Source of the DNA: Gorillibacterium timonense
GTDB lineage: Bacteria; Bacillota; Bacilli; Paenibacillales; NBRC-103111
Reading direction: 5' to 3'
Assembly (NCBI RefSeq): GCF_001457415.1
Contig: NZ_LN881721.1
Span: 186,001 to 250,000 of the forward strand
Length of the DNA stretch: 64,000 nt
Positions 54,405 through 62,987 of the stretch are shown here, piece after piece. Position numbers and translations under genes: made by a program. Below the pieces are notes generated by a model that saw nothing but the letters and a program-made list of their open reading frames with translations, did no database searches and had not been told where the DNA came from. How positions within the stretch are numbered: position 1 is the stretch's first letter; the number at the start of each line of letters is the position of its first letter.

Positions 54405-55169
54405 ATGAACAAGACGGCTCTCGTCACCGGAGCAACAAGCGGATTGGGCTTGGAATTCGTGAAGCTGCTGGCGAAGGATGGCTATACCCTCGTGCTGGTT
54501 GCGCGCAGCGAAGAGAAGCTGAAGCAGCTGCAAGCGAGCGGGCTTGGCGTCGAAAGCGTCATACTGGTCAAGGATTTGAGCCTTCCTCATGCCGCGAAGG
54601 AGGTCTTTGCGGAGCTGGTGCGACAGCAAATCGAGGTGGATGTCTTGATCAATAATGCCGGGTTCGGTTTGATGGGAGCCTTTGATGAACTGGAGCTCGA
54701 TCAACAGATGGAGATGATCCAACTGAACATCGGGGCGCTCACGGAGCTCACCCGTCTGGTTCTCCCCGGCATGAAGAAACGGAACCGGGGCAGCATCCTC
54801 AATGTCGCCAGCATGGCGGCCTTCCTCCCCGGACCGCTGATGGCGGTCTATTATGCCTCGAAGGCGTATGTGCTGTCTTTCTCAGAGGCGCTGGCCGAGG
54901 AGCTTGCCGGTTCGGCTGTCACAGTGACGACGCTGTGCCCAGGACCGACGAAGACTCAATTCGGGGCGGCAGCCAACGCGGAAGGATCTCGGTTGTTCAA
55001 GAGAGCCATGTCAGCCGATCAAGTCGCTCGTCAAGGATACGCCGCGATGAAGACAGGCAAGCGCGTGATCATCACGGGAACCCTCAACCGGCTGAGCATC
55101 TTCGGAACGAAATTCATCCCGAGAAGCGCGGCCGCGAAATTCGCCAAGTCCCTCGCCAAGAAAAATTGA
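54405..55169 (+). CDS. Short-chain dehydrogenase/reductase (SDR)
   Basis: A 254-residue classical SDR. Cofactor motif TGATSGLG (residues 8-15), then DVLINNAGFG, catalytic Ser in LNVASMAAF, and YYASKAYVLSF with the YxxxK pair (about 151-155). Basic residues after the second strand (VARSEEKL) suggest NADP. The substrate cannot be told. Start ATG 54405. It is alone between the SLH gene and a terminator. Confidence 0.9.
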   Translation: MNKTALVTGATSGLGLEFVKLLAKDGYTLVLVARSEEKLKQLQASGLGVESVILVKDLSLPHAAKEVFAELVRQQIEVDVLINNAGFGLMGAFDELELDQQMEMIQLNIGALTELTRLVLPGMKKRNRGSILNVASMAAFLPGPLMAVYYASKAYVLSFSEALAEELAGSAVTVTTLCPGPTKTQFGAAANAEGSRLFKRAMSADQVARQGYAAMKTGKRVIITGTLNRLSIFGTKFIPRSAAAKFAKSLAKKN

Positions 55170-55286
55170 TCAGGTAGATGGAACGCTGAAGACCCGAAAG
55201 TACCGGCATAAACGAAGAAGATACCCCAAAAGGTAACCTTGGAACACCCTTAGAACCCCCATAAGGTGATTTTTGGAGGGAAACCA

Positions 55287-55326
55287 AAGTAGCTAAGCGA
55301 GAACAAGCCGCTTAGCTACTTGGTTT
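55287..55326 (+). terminator. Terminator downstream of the SDR gene
   Basis: AAGTAGCTAAGCG and CGCTTAGCTACTT are perfectly paired (13 bp) around 9 bases, followed by GGTTTTT. Confidence 0.85.
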
Positions 55327-55601
55327 TTGCATCAGCAGGTGCAGGCAGGGGAAAGTTCTCCGATCTCCAGGATTACGTCCGGTAAGCATGGAATCAGGAG
55401 CCGCTCAAGCTTCTGCTATTATCTGGCTGATATGATTGTAACGGAAGCAGTAGCCGCTAATTAGCTCCAAATGGTACTCTCATCCATCTAGCTATGATGA
55501 ACGTAAAGGAAAACAGCACCTCCAAATTTGCTCGAATCGTAGGTTAAAATGGAGTTGTCCCCACCATTTCAGAGCTACAAGCAAAAGGAGATGCTGATAC
55601 C

Positions 55602-56720
55602 ATGAAGTTTACCACAAAATATATTGGTTTAGATGTCTCAAAAGAAAAAATAGCGGTGGCAATTGCAGATGCGGGAACAGAAGCCCCCCGTTATTACGGC
55701 ACAATTTCGCATACCCCAGCTGCAATACGGAAGCTGCTTAAGGAGCTTGGGCCGGCGAATAGCTTGGCGTTCTGTTACGAAGCGGGACCCACCGGGTACG
55801 AAACCCATCGCTGGATTGAATCCATGGGTGCCAGCTGCACGGTTATTGCTCCCTCACTCATCCCCAAACGGGCAGGAGACCACGTTAAGACAGATCGCCG
55901 GGACGCCGAGCAACTGGCACGACTATTCCGCGCAGGGGAACTGACAGCCGTTCACGTGCCGACAAGAGAAGATGAAGCCTTACGTGACCTTGTCCGCACG
56001 CGCGAAGCAGCAAGGGAGGATATCCATCGTGCCAGGCAGCGCCTGTTGAAGTTTCTGCTTCGGCACCACATCCATCCGCCAGTTACCATCAAACGGAGGT
56101 GGACAAAAAAGTACCGCGAATGGCTGACTCAGCTCACGTTCGAGCATGAGGGAATGCAAGTTGCTTTTACGGAAATGCTCCATGCGATCGATGAAGTCGA
56201 TCAGCGCATGGCCCGCTTGGAAAAAGCGCTGCTCGTACAAGCCACGAAGGGAGCGAAGGCTCCCGTCATTCAGGTCCTTCAATCTTTGCGCGGCGTCGCT
56301 CTTCTCACAGCCGTTACGATTGCGGCAGAGATCGGTTCCTTCGCTCGTTTTCGTTCCCCCGCCCAACTCATGGCTTACTTAGGATTGGTTCCTCGCGAGT
56401 ATTCAACCGGACAGCGCACACGTCGAGGATCGATGACCAAAGCGGGCAATAGCCATTTGCGACGCGTCCTCATTGAAGCAGCATGGAGTTACCGCTATCG
56501 TCCCGCAGTAAAAGGGGAGCTTGAGAAACGCTTGGATGGGCTGTCGGGTGAAGTCCAAATGCTTTCATGGAAAGCACAGGAACGATTACATCGCAAATAT
56601 CGGTACTTGGTGTTTGGCAAGAACAAGCAAAAAAATGTAGCGATCGGTGCGGTTGCGCGAGAACTGGTTGGGTTTGTATGGGCGGTTGCGCGGACGGTGG
56701 AACCATCGCCGACGGCTTAA
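55602..56720 (+). CDS. IS110-family transposase
   Basis: A 372-residue DEDD recombinase. The N-terminal RuvC-like domain is shown by IGLDVSKEKIAVAI, CYEAGPTGYETHRW and KTDRRDAEQLARL (acidic residues of the DEDD set). A coiled region (about 130-190, HRARQRLLKFLLRH) follows. The C-terminal transposase_20 domain contains LRGVALLTAVTIAAEIGSFA, FRSPAQLMAYLGLVPREYST and the Ser nucleophile region GSMTKAGNSHLRRVLIEAAW. It is full length and may be active. Start ATG 55602 after AAAGGAG. Proteins of this family use an element-encoded guide RNA (bridge/seekRNA). Confidence 0.92.
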   Translation: MKFTTKYIGLDVSKEKIAVAIADAGTEAPRYYGTISHTPAAIRKLLKELGPANSLAFCYEAGPTGYETHRWIESMGASCTVIAPSLIPKRAGDHVKTDRRDAEQLARLFRAGELTAVHVPTREDEALRDLVRTREAAREDIHRARQRLLKFLLRHHIHPPVTIKRRWTKKYREWLTQLTFEHEGMQVAFTEMLHAIDEVDQRMARLEKALLVQATKGAKAPVIQVLQSLRGVALLTAVTIAAEIGSFARFRSPAQLMAYLGLVPREYSTGQRTRRGSMTKAGNSHLRRVLIEAAWSYRYRPAVKGELEKRLDGLSGEVQMLSWKAQERLHRKYRYLVFGKNKQKNVAIGAVARELVGFVWAVARTVEPSPTA

Positions 56721-56880
56721 CCCTTAAGGGGAAACGCAGGGGACTCGCCCCCTGCACCCCCACACTCGCCGTGAGGCACCTCCAACAGCAAGCTGTTGGA
56801 AGGAACGACAGTGTTACCTGCAGAACAACCGCTTGTCAAGGAATCCACTTGACAAGCTCCCACTCGAGCATTAAGCCCAG
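56721..56880 (+). ncRNA. Candidate guide (bridge/seek) RNA in the right end of the IS
   Basis: The noncoding right end is rich in hairpins: GCAGGGG...CCCCTGC (about 56736-56755), TCCAACAGC/GCTGTTGGA (56779-56799), CTTGTCAAG/CTTGACAAG (56832-56856). In IS1111-type IS110 elements the guide RNA is encoded on this side. The guide loops cannot be assigned without the target. Confidence 0.45.
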
Positions 56881-56888
56881 GAGCAAAT

Positions 56889-57128
56889 GAAAGGTTTCAG
56901 GAGAGAATTCGCGACTTCCGTTTGCACTAGACGAGTCATCGTCGAATGTGCGTTTCTAGCTAGCGTTTGCTCTCCCTGACGAAGGCATTACATGTGGTAC
57001 CCAACCCACGGATAGCAGCGTGCCGACCGTCGCTCGCATATTTGCTCCTGCGCTTAGTGCTTAAGTTGAATAAATGCAAATGATGAAGGGCTTGACTAAA
57101 ACGTTCATAGCAACGGAAATGGATGCAG
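56889..57128. other. Noncoding stretch after the IS with a second inverted end-like sequence
   Basis: CAGGAGCAAAT at 56878-56888 recurs as its exact reverse complement at 57040-57050; TCAGGAGAG and CTCTCCCTGA also face each other around 56897-56980. No gene seen. It may be part of the element or a solo end of a relative. Confidence 0.4.
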
Positions 57129-57350
57129 CTATTGGACTTCCTTTGACGTGATGATCAGCGATTGGCTCCCATTTGTGGCGTGCTGTTCCGTTAGAATTTC
57201 AAACCCCTGCTTATTGGCGAAATAGCAGCGGTGGCCGCCATTAGAAAAAACAGCACCCGAGCAGCCTTGGAGTAACCCCTTGGATTTGCCATTGGAAAGC
57301 CCGACGATGTCTAGGTAGGCATTCCCCTTATCGATCAGTGGCTTTCGCAC
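57129..57350 (-). pseudogene. Unidentified gene fragment A
   Basis: A 73-codon frame starting only with GTG and lacking a ribosome site; the translation is protein-like (LIDKGNAYLDIVGLSNGKSK, then Gly/Ser-rich, ending SLIITSKEVQ). Probably the 3' end of a broken gene. Family not recognised; may belong with the fragment at 57400. Confidence 0.3.
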
Positions 57351-57399
57351 AACTAAAGGGGGCTCGGGAGGGAAGCAATCGATCCGAAAAGGGAGCGAA

Positions 57400-57555
57400 T
57401 CAATCTGTTGACTCCCACCGCTTGACTCGCCCCTCTACATCATTATTCCAACAATCAGGCACTGTACCCAAACCGATGAAAACGGCTTTTTGGACAGCCT
57501 CATTTTCGTGTTTAGCGAATCGAAGCTTAGCCGACCAATCAGAATAGACTTTCGA
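57400..57555 (-). pseudogene. Unidentified gene fragment B
   Basis: A 51-codon frame with no start codon; the translation includes WSAKLRFAKHENEAVQKAV and ends VKRWESTD. It precedes fragment A on the same strand and could be the same disrupted gene. Not recognised. Confidence 0.3.
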
Positions 57556-57610
57556 TCAATTCTTACTCACTAGGCAGCCTGACGCCAGGGTACCATGCTG
57601 CCCGGCCTCC

Positions 57611-57700
57611 CCGCGCGCTTCTTGTGCGAGAGAAGGAGGCTGGTCTCACGGCTCACCGCGCGCTTCTTGCGCGAGAGAAGATGTTGGGTCTCACGGCTCG
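57611..57700. repeat. Direct tandem duplication, 2 x 45 bp
   Basis: CCGCGCGCTTCTTG begins both units (57611 and 57656); both end GTCTCACGGCTC plus one base. Each unit can form a CTTCT/AGAAG hairpin. It lies just after the aldo/keto reductase gene end. Confidence 0.8.
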
Positions 57701-57738
57701 CCGGCTCAATGAGGCGGGTCGGTCCGATGCTGTCTCTG

Positions 57739-58656
57739 TTACGGCAGCACGTTGCCCGCCGCGCGGTAAATCTCGTACCATTCCTCGCGGGTGAGCCGAA
57801 TTTCGCTCGCCTTGCAGCAGTCCTTCAAGCGCTCGATGTTCATGGTTCCGGTTACCGGCTGCATGTGTGCGGGGTGACGGAGCAGCCAGGCGATCGCGAT
57901 GGTCGTATTGGTGACGGAGTATTGATCCGCAATTTCGTCGATCTTCCGGTTCAGCTCCGGGAACTTGTCGCTGCCGAGGAAGACGCCCTCGAAGAAGCCG
58001 TATTGGAATGGGGACCAGGGCTGGACGGTGATGTCGTTCAGGCGGCAGAAGTCGAGAATGCTGCCGTCCCGGTTCACGGAGGCCGCGTTCTCCATGTTTA
58101 CGTTAATGCCGTTCGAGATCATGTTGGCGTTGGTGATGCTGAGTTGCAGCTGATTGGCGACTAGCGGCTGCTTAACTGTCTTTTGCAGCAGTTGGATCTG
58201 CATCGAGTTCTGGTTGGAGACACCGAAATGGCGGACCTTACCCGTAGAAGCCAACAGGTCGAACGCTTCCGCCACTTCCTCCGGCTCCACAAGCGCATCC
58301 GGCCGGTGCAGCAGGAGCACATCGAGGTAATCCGTCTTCAGCCGCTTTAGGCTTCCATCCACAGCATGTAGAATATGCTCCTTGGAAAAGTCAAACGAAC
58401 CGCTGCGAATCCCGCATTTCGATTGGAGAATGACCTTCTCGCGGACCGATGCGTTCATGTGAATGGCATCCGCGAAGATCGATTCGCATTCCCCTCCCCC
58501 GTAAATATCCGCATGGTCGAAAAAGGTAGCGCCCTCATCGAGAGCCGACTGGACAAAGCGTTCTGCCTGAGGCTTGTCCAGCGAGTTGATCCGCATGCAG
58601 CCGACGGCGATCACCGGCACCTCCAGTGAACTGGTTCCGAGTTTCATCGTTTTCAC
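57739..58656 (-). CDS. Aldo/keto reductase
   Basis: A 305-residue (alpha/beta)8 oxidoreductase. Catalytic tetrad positions are seen: Asp and Tyr in FFDHADIYGGG (about 45-52), Lys in VILQSKCGI (about 80), His in VLLLHRPD (about 117). NADPH-binding residues are near the C-terminus (VTGTMNIERLKD). It is similar to the YdhF group. The start is GTG 58656, 9 bases after GGAGGG; an in-frame ATG three codons later is too far from that site. Single gene. Confidence 0.9.
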   Translation of the reverse strand: MKTMKLGTSSLEVPVIAVGCMRINSLDKPQAERFVQSALDEGATFFDHADIYGGGECESIFADAIHMNASVREKVILQSKCGIRSGSFDFSKEHILHAVDGSLKRLKTDYLDVLLLHRPDALVEPEEVAEAFDLLASTGKVRHFGVSNQNSMQIQLLQKTVKQPLVANQLQLSITNANMISNGINVNMENAASVNRDGSILDFCRLNDITVQPWSPFQYGFFEGVFLGSDKFPELNRKIDEIADQYSVTNTTIAIAWLLRHPAHMQPVTGTMNIERLKDCCKASEIRLTREEWYEIYRAAGNVLP

Positions 58657-58776
58657 GTGTTGTATCCCTCCTTAACTCGTACCCGGTCCGCCCGAAGCTC
58701 AACCGCGACAGGCCGGGTTGTCGGTCTTATTGTCGCATAGGGAGGAAAAAGATAGCAAGCTAGTGGAGGGGGGGCG

Positions 58777-59928
58777 TTACCCGCCCTCCCGGTGAAAGCC
58801 GCGCTCGAGAATCCGCTCCGTCAGCCGGTCCGCCGCCTCGGCGGGGGGAATGGCGGACGCCTCTGCTTTGGCGAGCACCCGGCGCAGAGTGTCCGGGATG
58901 CGCTCGACTTGCCGCTTGGCGGAATCGGCGCTGCGGCCGTCGAGCTCGGCGGCCGTTACGATGATCCCGCCGGCGTTGATCACATAATCGGGCGCGTAGA
59001 GAATTCCGCGCCCGTGCAGCCTGGCGCCGTGCTGCGGCTCCTGCAGCTGGTTGTTGGCGGCTCCCGCCACCAACCGGCAGCGCAGTCGGGGAAGCACGGT
59101 GTCGTTCAGGATGCCGCCGAGCGCGCATGGCGCGAAGACGTCGCACTCCGTCTCATAGATGCGGTTTGGCCAGACCGGGACGGCGCCGAATTCATGCGCG
59201 ACCCGAGCCAAACGGAACGCATCCACATCGGAGGCGATGAGCTTTGCGCCTGCTTCGTGCAGATAGCGGCATAGAAAATACCCGACCTTGCCTACACCCT
59301 GCACGGCGACCGTGATCCCCGCAAGGTCGGTGTTTCGCTCCGGGGAGGCTGAGGCGGGTATCGGTGACTCCTGCGCGGAGCCGGGACCAAGGGGAGGGTC
59401 CGATCCTTCCTGCTTCTCCGATGTGCGATTCAGGTAAGCAAGGCCTTCGCGAATCGCAAGAAAGACGCCGTAAGCGGTCATTTTGGCGGTCAGGTCGCCG
59501 ACTGCGCCGAGAGAGCCGGACGTGTCCGTCACATAATCCGTTTCCTCGCGGATGAGGTCCATATCGGTCACGGTGGTTCCAAGGTCGAGACCGGTCACAT
59601 ACGTCCCGTTCAGCTTTTCAAGGAAACGGCCAAAGGAGCGGAACCCGGCTGAACGCTTCTGCGGGTCAGGCAGCTCAAGCACCACGGCTTTGCCTCCCCC
59701 GTAGGGCAGGCCGGCCAGCGCCGACTTATAGGTCATCCCTTTGGCGAGACGCAGAGCATCCCGTACGGCCTCATCGCTTGATGCATAGCTCCGCAAGCGG
59801 CAGCCGCCGAGCGCCGGTCCCAGCTTCGTATTGTGAATGGCGACCACCGCCTTCATGCCGCTGTCGGCATCCTGAAAGAAGACGAGCTGCTCGCAGCCCT
59901 CGCGTTCCATCTCCGCCCAGATTTCCAT
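58777..59928 (-). CDS. Glu/Leu/Phe/Val dehydrogenase (leucine dehydrogenase-like)
   Basis: A 383-residue amino acid dehydrogenase. The substrate domain contains the Lys-rich GLPYGGGKAVV motif (about residues 73-83) and the upstream LGPALGGCRLR; the cofactor domain starts at VAVQGVGKVGYFL (about 205). It ends with the VINAGGIIVTAAEL segment of the leucine-dehydrogenase group, which deaminates branched-chain amino acids with NAD. An extra Pro/Ser/Glu-rich stretch (about 165-200) lies between the domains, longer than usual. Start ATG 59928 with AAGGAGGG upstream. Confidence 0.88.
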   Translation of the reverse strand: MEIWAEMEREGCEQLVFFQDADSGMKAVVAIHNTKLGPALGGCRLRSYASSDEAVRDALRLAKGMTYKSALAGLPYGGGKAVVLELPDPQKRSAGFRSFGRFLEKLNGTYVTGLDLGTTVTDMDLIREETDYVTDTSGSLGAVGDLTAKMTAYGVFLAIREGLAYLNRTSEKQEGSDPPLGPGSAQESPIPASASPERNTDLAGITVAVQGVGKVGYFLCRYLHEAGAKLIASDVDAFRLARVAHEFGAVPVWPNRIYETECDVFAPCALGGILNDTVLPRLRCRLVAGAANNQLQEPQHGARLHGRGILYAPDYVINAGGIIVTAAELDGRSADSAKRQVERIPDTLRRVLAKAEASAIPPAEAADRLTERILERGFHREGG

Positions 59929-60030
59929 CCGCCGTTCTCCCTCCTTGTCTTGGCTGCTTTCATGCCCGGTCTCTCCATGTCTTCCTTTTCCTAGAGTATG
60001 AGGCGAGAGGCCGCAAAGTGCAGTTGGGCT

Positions 60031-60125
60031 AGTACGCTGTCAGCTTTAACACCGCGGTCTCCGCACAACTTCCCATATCGATTGACGCCGATTCGTATCC
60101 ACACGATTAGGGCTAACAGCGTACT
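60031..60125 (+). repeat. Inverted-repeat element with dispersed repeat copy C
   Basis: AGTACGCTGTCAGC (60031-60044) and GCTAACAGCGTACT (60112-60125) are inverted repeats with one mismatch. Between them lies the best copy of the repeat (60079-60108), identical in two blocks to copy A. The structure resembles a small nonautonomous element. Confidence 0.6.
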
Positions 60126-60625
60126 TGTGCTCGCGCCTCTGGTTGCCTGAGGATGTGCGAAGGGCCATCGGTGCAAGGGCTTCTCGAATCAGCTGGTGTT
60201 CCGGCTGGAGCATGCTTGCGACCCTCTTGTAGGACCGAAAGGGCAGACTAGAATCGCCGGTAGTTGAACCTTTCGACTCCTCGAAGCCCAAATGAATCGA
60301 CTGAACGGGTCGGAGATCCGGTTTGCATCCACGCTTAAGAAGCAGGTAAACTGAAAGCGAGGGTAAGCGACTAAAGGAAAGGAAGCGGGAGGTACTCACA
60401 AAATGCAGTTCAGCGGAAGTCTGATGTCGATGTCGGGCAGCAGGGGTTGATAGCTAATGCCTGATAGCGATGGCCGACTGGCTGAGCGGTTTCAGCTGAT
60501 GATCGCCAAGCGATGCCGCGCGCCGCTCTGGTTGAAGGATCGCCATGCGATGACGCTCGCAGCCTAGAACCGCATGTGGCGCAAAAAGAAACGCAGCTGT
60601 CTCAAAAGACCGAGGAGGGATGCTC
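60126..60625. other. Long intergenic region, no gene recognised
   Basis: The remainder of the gap before the LLM gene. Open frames here have no ribosome sites or family resemblance. The promoter of the next gene should be near its end; no clear -35/-10 seen. Confidence 0.5.
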
Positions 60626-61687
60626 ATGGAAATCGGAATCAGCACATTTGTGGAAACATCGCCGGACGTTGTGACGGGAGAAGTCATGAGCCATGCTCAA
60701 CGGCTTAGAGAGGTAGTAGAGGAAATCATCCTAGCGGATCAGGTGGGCTTGGATGCTTACGGCGTCGGCGAGCATCATCGGGAAGATTATGCGGCGTCTT
60801 CCCCCGCCGTTGTTCTTGCGGCGGCAGCGCCGCAGACGACCCACATCCGGCTGACGAGTGCGGTCACGGTGCTGTCCTCGGCTGACCCGGTGCGAGTCTT
60901 TCAGGATTTCGCGACCTTGGACGGGCTCTCAAACGGTCGAGCGGAGATCATGGCGGGGCGGGGGTCCTTCATCGAGTCTTTCCCTTTGTTCGGCTACGAC
61001 CTGGATGATTATGACGAGTTGTTTGATGAAAACCTGGAGCTGCTCCTCAAGCTGCGCGAATCGGAAAAGGTAACCTGGCGGGGCGGCCATCGCCCGGCCA
61101 TCCACAACCTCGGCGTGTACCCGCGTCCGGTGCAGAATCCGCTGCCGGTGTGGATCGGCAGCGGCGGGAATCCGGAGTCCGTCATTCGCGCCGGTATGCT
61201 CGGCCTGCCGCTCGCGCTCGCCATCATCGGCGGCCAACCGAAGCAGTTCGCTCCGCTCGTCCGGCTGTACAAGCAGGCGGCCGCCAAGGCGGGACACGAC
61301 CCGGCCAAGCTGCCGGTGGCGTCGCATTCGCACGGATTTCTCGCCCGGGATACCGCGACGGCCGCGGATAAATTCTTTCCTCCGACCCAGGACCGGATGA
61401 ATCACATCGGCAGAGAGCGGGGCTGGCCGCCCTATACCCGCGCCTCGTTCGATTCGGCCCGCACTCTGGAGGGGGCGCTCTATGTCGGCGATCCCGAGAC
61501 CGTGGCGGAGAAGATTATTTATCTGCGCAAGAATGTGGGCATCACGCGCTTCCTGCTGCACATGCCGCTCGGGACGATGCCGCACGAGGATGTGATGGCG
61601 GCCATTGAGCTGCTCGGCAAGGAAGTTGCACCTCGGGTGCGGGAGGAAATCGCCCGCTGGGAAGCGGCTGGTGGTGGGGCAGAGTAA
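60626..61687 (+). CDS. LLM-class flavin-dependent oxidoreductase
   Basis: A 353-residue luciferase-like monooxygenase. It starts with MEIGISTF and contains the family motifs [20 protein letters not shown] (about 45-63), [20 protein letters not shown] (about 75-95) and [12 protein letters not shown] (about 105-116). The late [15 protein letters not shown] segment (about 175) is typical. A reduced-flavin monooxygenase acting on a small aliphatic or aromatic compound. Start ATG 60626, 6 bases after GAGGAGGG; 60620 is too close to it. Confidence 0.88.
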   Translation: MEIGISTFVETSPDVVTGEVMSHAQRLREVVEEIILADQVGLDAYGVGEHHREDYAASSPAVVLAAAAPQTTHIRLTSAVTVLSSADPVRVFQDFATLDGLSNGRAEIMAGRGSFIESFPLFGYDLDDYDELFDENLELLLKLRESEKVTWRGGHRPAIHNLGVYPRPVQNPLPVWIGSGGNPESVIRAGMLGLPLALAIIGGQPKQFAPLVRLYKQAAAKAGHDPAKLPVASHSHGFLARDTATAADKFFPPTQDRMNHIGRERGWPPYTRASFDSARTLEGALYVGDPETVAEKIIYLRKNVGITRFLLHMPLGTMPHEDVMAAIELLGKEVAPRVREEIARWEAAGGGAE

Positions 61688-61708
61688 CCGAGAGAAGATA
61701 GACGAAGA

Positions 61709-61741
61709 CCGGATCGACAAACGACGTTTGTCGCGATCCGG
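61709..61741. terminator. Hairpin between convergent genes
   Basis: CCGGATCG and CGATCCGG enclose an inner ACAAACG/CGTTTGT stem. No T-run, but position suits termination from both sides. Confidence 0.65.
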
Positions 61742-61757
61742 CCTGAGGGGTACGTGC

Positions 61758-62186
61758 TCAATAAAAAACTTTTCGCTGCAGGAGGTCGAGCGCTCGCTCG
61801 ATCTCTTTTTTTTCCTCATCGGTAAGCGGCCCAGTGCGTTCCTCAAACCGGACCTGAATCCAGGCAAACGCTTCTTCCATCATCGCGGTCCCTTTATCCG
61901 AAAGCCGAATGTACTGCTTTCTGCGGTCCTCTGTATCCGGAATTCGCTCGCAGAGGCCGGCTTCATCCAGCTTTCTCAATTCCCGGCTCGTATTGGGCAG
62001 GGATAGGTGCATGCATTCGCTGATTTCGCTTGGGGTAACCGGCGGGCTGACCGCCAGGTATTCGAGAATCCGGTATTGCACGGCGGGAAGGCTCTCCGCC
62101 TTAACGTCTTTCGTAAGGGTATACTTCACATCGTGGACGGCAGTCGTAAAGTCGACGAACTTCCGGAACAGGCCGGTCATGTCCAT
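61758..62186 (-). CDS. MarR family regulator
   Basis: A 142-residue MarR protein. The helix-turn-helix is VTPSEISECMHLSLPNTSRE (about 52-71), followed by the wing with DTEDRRKQYIRL. The start is ATG 62186 with GAGGTGAT 6 bases upstream; the frame extends 16 codons further without a site. It is divergent from the NQO-like gene, with two inverted copies of a likely operator between them. Confidence 0.9.
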   Translation of the reverse strand: MDMTGLFRKFVDFTTAVHDVKYTLTKDVKAESLPAVQYRILEYLAVSPPVTPSEISECMHLSLPNTSRELRKLDEAGLCERIPDTEDRRKQYIRLSDKGTAMMEEAFAWIQVRFEERTGPLTDEEKKEIERALDLLQRKVFY

Positions 62187-62233
62187 TGAAATCACCTCAT
62201 CCGTTACCATAACAAACTGGTTATCCGAATACA

Positions 62234-62290
62234 ATTATCATTTGACAACTAAATGCCCCTGGAGTAGGATGTTTGTTATCAAATGATAAT
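62234..62290. promoter_or_regulatory. MarR operator pair and promoter of the NQO-like gene
   Basis: ATTATCATTTGACAAC (62234-62249) and GTTATCAAATGATAAT (62275-62290) are inverted repeats with one mismatch. The first contains TTGACA (62242-62247), which with TAGGAT (62265-62270) at 17 bases forms a plausible promoter towards 62308. Repressor binding would block it. Confidence 0.65.
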
Positions 62291-62307
62291 AAAATGGAGG
62301 GGGACCC

Positions 62308-62895
62308 ATGAACCTGCTCGTCATCTTCACTCATCCTAATCACGAAAGCTTGAGCTATGCCTTTTTGCAGGAGGTGCTCGAAGGGAGCCGGGAGAATTCC
62401 GCCATTCAGGAGGTGAGGGTGCTGGATTTGTATGCGGAGGGGTTCGATCCCGTGCTGACCTTCCATAAGGAAAAGCGTAGGAGAGACATGCACCGCGATC
62501 CCGCCTTCGCCCGCTACCGGGAACAGCTTCTGTGGGCGGATAAGCTCGTCTTCATCTATCCCATCTGGTGGGGAAGGCCGCCCGCGATGCTGATGGGCTA
62601 CATCGACCAGATGTTTTCCTCTGAATTTGCTTATCGGGACAAAGGGGGGCTCGTGCCGGAAGGGCTCCTGAAGGGGAAGTCCGCCGTCATCATCTCCGTC
62701 ATGAAGGGGCCGGCCCATTACCCGCTCCTCTGGCTGAACAATGCCCATAAGGTGCTCATGCGCAGGGCGCTCCTCGGCTATGTCGGGATTCGGCCGGTCA
62801 AGTTCTTCGAGTTCGGAAGCATGGAAAGCCGGAAGGGGCGTCATGCTGCCAAACTGGCCCGCATCCGGAAGTATTTCCGGACCGTAGCGCGGTAA
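62308..62895 (+). CDS. NAD(P)H:quinone-type flavoprotein oxidoreductase
   Basis: A 195-residue flavodoxin-fold protein of the NQO/KefF group. The FMN/FAD phosphate loop is FTHPNHESLSYAF (about 7-19), then YPIWWGRPPAMLMGYIDQMF (about 84-103), the usual isoalloxazine and substrate contact. It reduces quinones by two electrons and protects against quinone or electrophile stress. The start is ATG 62308 after GGAGGGGG. Regulated by the divergent MarR protein, as is common for such enzymes. Confidence 0.88.
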   Translation: MNLLVIFTHPNHESLSYAFLQEVLEGSRENSAIQEVRVLDLYAEGFDPVLTFHKEKRRRDMHRDPAFARYREQLLWADKLVFIYPIWWGRPPAMLMGYIDQMFSSEFAYRDKGGLVPEGLLKGKSAVIISVMKGPAHYPLLWLNNAHKVLMRRALLGYVGIRPVKFFEFGSMESRKGRHAAKLARIRKYFRTVAR

Positions 62896-62987
62896 TGGGC
62901 CTGACTTCCTCTTCCGGCTGAATGGCATGCCTCCGTTGTCCTTGCCGCTGATAAAGGAACGAAGCGGCGGTTCTGCCGAGCCGTCTC

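Larger units (their letters stand above)
55526..56888 (+). mobile_element. IS110-family insertion sequence (IS1111-like layout)
   Basis: Bounded by an 8-base inverted match, ATTTGCTC at 55526-55533 and GAGCAAAT at 56881-56888, which I propose as subterminal repeats. It contains one transposase gene with a short left noncoding end (about 75 bases) and a longer, structured right end (about 165 bases). That right-heavy layout and the presence of inverted repeats fit the IS1111 subgroup. No target duplication is expected. Exact ends are uncertain. Confidence 0.65.

Noticed and set aside
60091..60100. DnaA-box-like GTATCCACA in the dispersed repeat
   Set aside because: One mismatch to TTATCCACA, single site per copy and no AT-rich unwinding region; not evidence of an origin.
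60046..60399. 117-codon minus-strand frame in the gap before the LLM gene
   Set aside because: Runs through the inverted-repeat element; no ribosome site and no protein-like features.
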